A stretch of 64,000 bases of DNA from JAKZVK01 sp965248255. GTDB taxonomy: Bacteria > Acidobacteriota > Terriglobia > Bryobacterales > UBA6623. The notes under the pieces are model-generated. The model was not told the origin of the DNA, did not search any database, and was given only the letters and a program-made list of their open reading frames with translations. Made by a program: the position numbers and the translations under genes. The number at the start of each line of letters is the position of its first letter. The first letter of the stretch is position 1. Below are positions 63,442-64,000 of the stretch, piece by piece. Location of the stretch: the NCBI GenBank assembly GCA_965248255.1, contig CBDFIW010000004.1:682001-746000 (forward strand), given 5' to 3'.

Positions 63442-64000
63442 CTATCGGGTCCGATCGCTCAGCCAGTCGATGAGGTCTTTGCGAACGGTCTGTTTCTGCA
63501 CGCCAGTCAATGGCTCGTGGAATTCGTTGGGATAGAGACCGAGCGTCTTGTCTTCCGAACACGCGTTCTCCACGGCAAAGCGAGCGCCGCTGGTCGAGAT
63601 CATTTTGTCCGACTCACCATGGAGCACGAGGAGCGGTACCGTGATCTCACGCATGTGGCGACGACACTCGAGAGCGGCCTTCAGCGCTGCTGACGTAGTC
63701 TGGAGCCGCCAGCGACCACGATCGACGAGCGGATCCCGCTCATAAGCCGCCACGACTGCTGGATCGGTCGAAATATCTTCGGCGTGGAGCGCCGGTGGCA
63801 GCCGTACATGCGGCAGAATACGCGCTAACGTCGGAAGGATCGCCAGGGCAAAGGCGGGAAGATTATCGCGCGCCGCGAGAGCGTTTCCGGATAGAACCAG
63901 GCCACGAAGGTTCGGCCGGTACCTCAGGCAGTATTTGAGACTCACGAGCGAGCCCAAGCTATGGCCCAGCACGAACAGCGGCACGTCTGGCAACTCCTGG
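63442..64000 (-). CDS. Alpha/beta hydrolase (monoacylglycerol lipase-like), 5' end outside window
   Basis: At least 186 residues; the frame stays open to the window edge, so the N-terminus is missing. Catalytic serine in LFVLGHSLGSLV, aspartate in LLVLHGESDKMIS, histidine in PNEFHEPL: a complete triad. Size and the lid region (LPPALHAEDISTDP) fit the serine aminopeptidase S33/lysophospholipase group, which cleaves monoacylglycerols or lysolipids. Cytoplasmic or membrane-associated. Confidence 0.88.
   Translation of the reverse strand, partial: QELPDVPLFVLGHSLGSLVSLKYCLRYRPNLRGLVLSGNALAARDNLPAFALAILPTLARILPHVRLPPALHAEDISTDPAVVAAYERDPLVDRGRWRLQTTSAALKAALECRRHMREITVPLLVLHGESDKMISTSGARFAVENACSEDKTLGLYPNEFHEPLTGVQKQTVRKDLIDWLSDRTR

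Overview
The window looks like the chromosome of a GC-rich environmental bacterium, most likely Acidobacteriota or a near relative. This rests on gene content: paired DUF1501/DUF1800 proteins, a PVC-type CxxCH dehydrogenase, CehA-like and DUF1080 secreted proteins, DUF4159, two UPF0182 genes, and several remnants of serine/threonine kinase-beta-propeller genes. No rRNA or phylogenetic marker proves the assignment.

The left third (1-12000) is mostly intact. It holds a cut-off gene, an SMC/OLD-like ATPase, a secreted protein and a GNAT acetyltransferase, then a tight leftward operon (11832 to 3598). The operon encodes a CehA-type metallohydrolase, a 1019-residue heme dehydrogenase, an oligogalacturonate-lyase-like propeller, a DegT aminotransferase with a Tat-like leader and a secreted thioredoxin-like protein. 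tRNA-Leu(UAG) at 12379 marks a decayed integrative element (frameshifted integrase, excisionase-like gene). An orphan response regulator, a DUF1800-DUF1501 operon, an ArsB/SLC13 permease and a UPF0182/flippase membrane cluster follow.

The centre (26180-50600) is an insertion-sequence graveyard. It contains three copies of an IS630 element with a -1 frameshifted transposase (1094 bp, TA target), two copies of a second IS630 element (1119 bp, CTAG target), two inverted IS1380 copies (1664 bp), one complete and one truncated IS91 element with a tyrosine recombinase, an IS3 element, a group II intron with a broken reverse transcriptase plus intron scraps, and a 185-bp MITE. The host genes they hit (UPF0182 paralogue, glycosyltransferase, RTX protein, kinases) are broken, and several can be rebuilt exactly by removing the insertions.

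The right third (50700-64000) is calmer: a lipoprotein made of 15 ankyrin repeats, an operon of sugar-phosphate epimerase, Nramp-like transporter and DUF1080 protein, a PilZ-like protein, an enoyl-CoA hydratase pseudogene, ribH-nusB, DUF4159, a promoter with tRNA-Gly and tRNA-Cys, a second decayed tRNA-associated element, an IS1182 element and a cut-off lysophospholipase-like hydrolase.

I found no CRISPR array and no clear new defence system. The most informative features are the insertion scars, the shared frameshifts, and the poly-C/G tracts that break genes or mark breakpoints.
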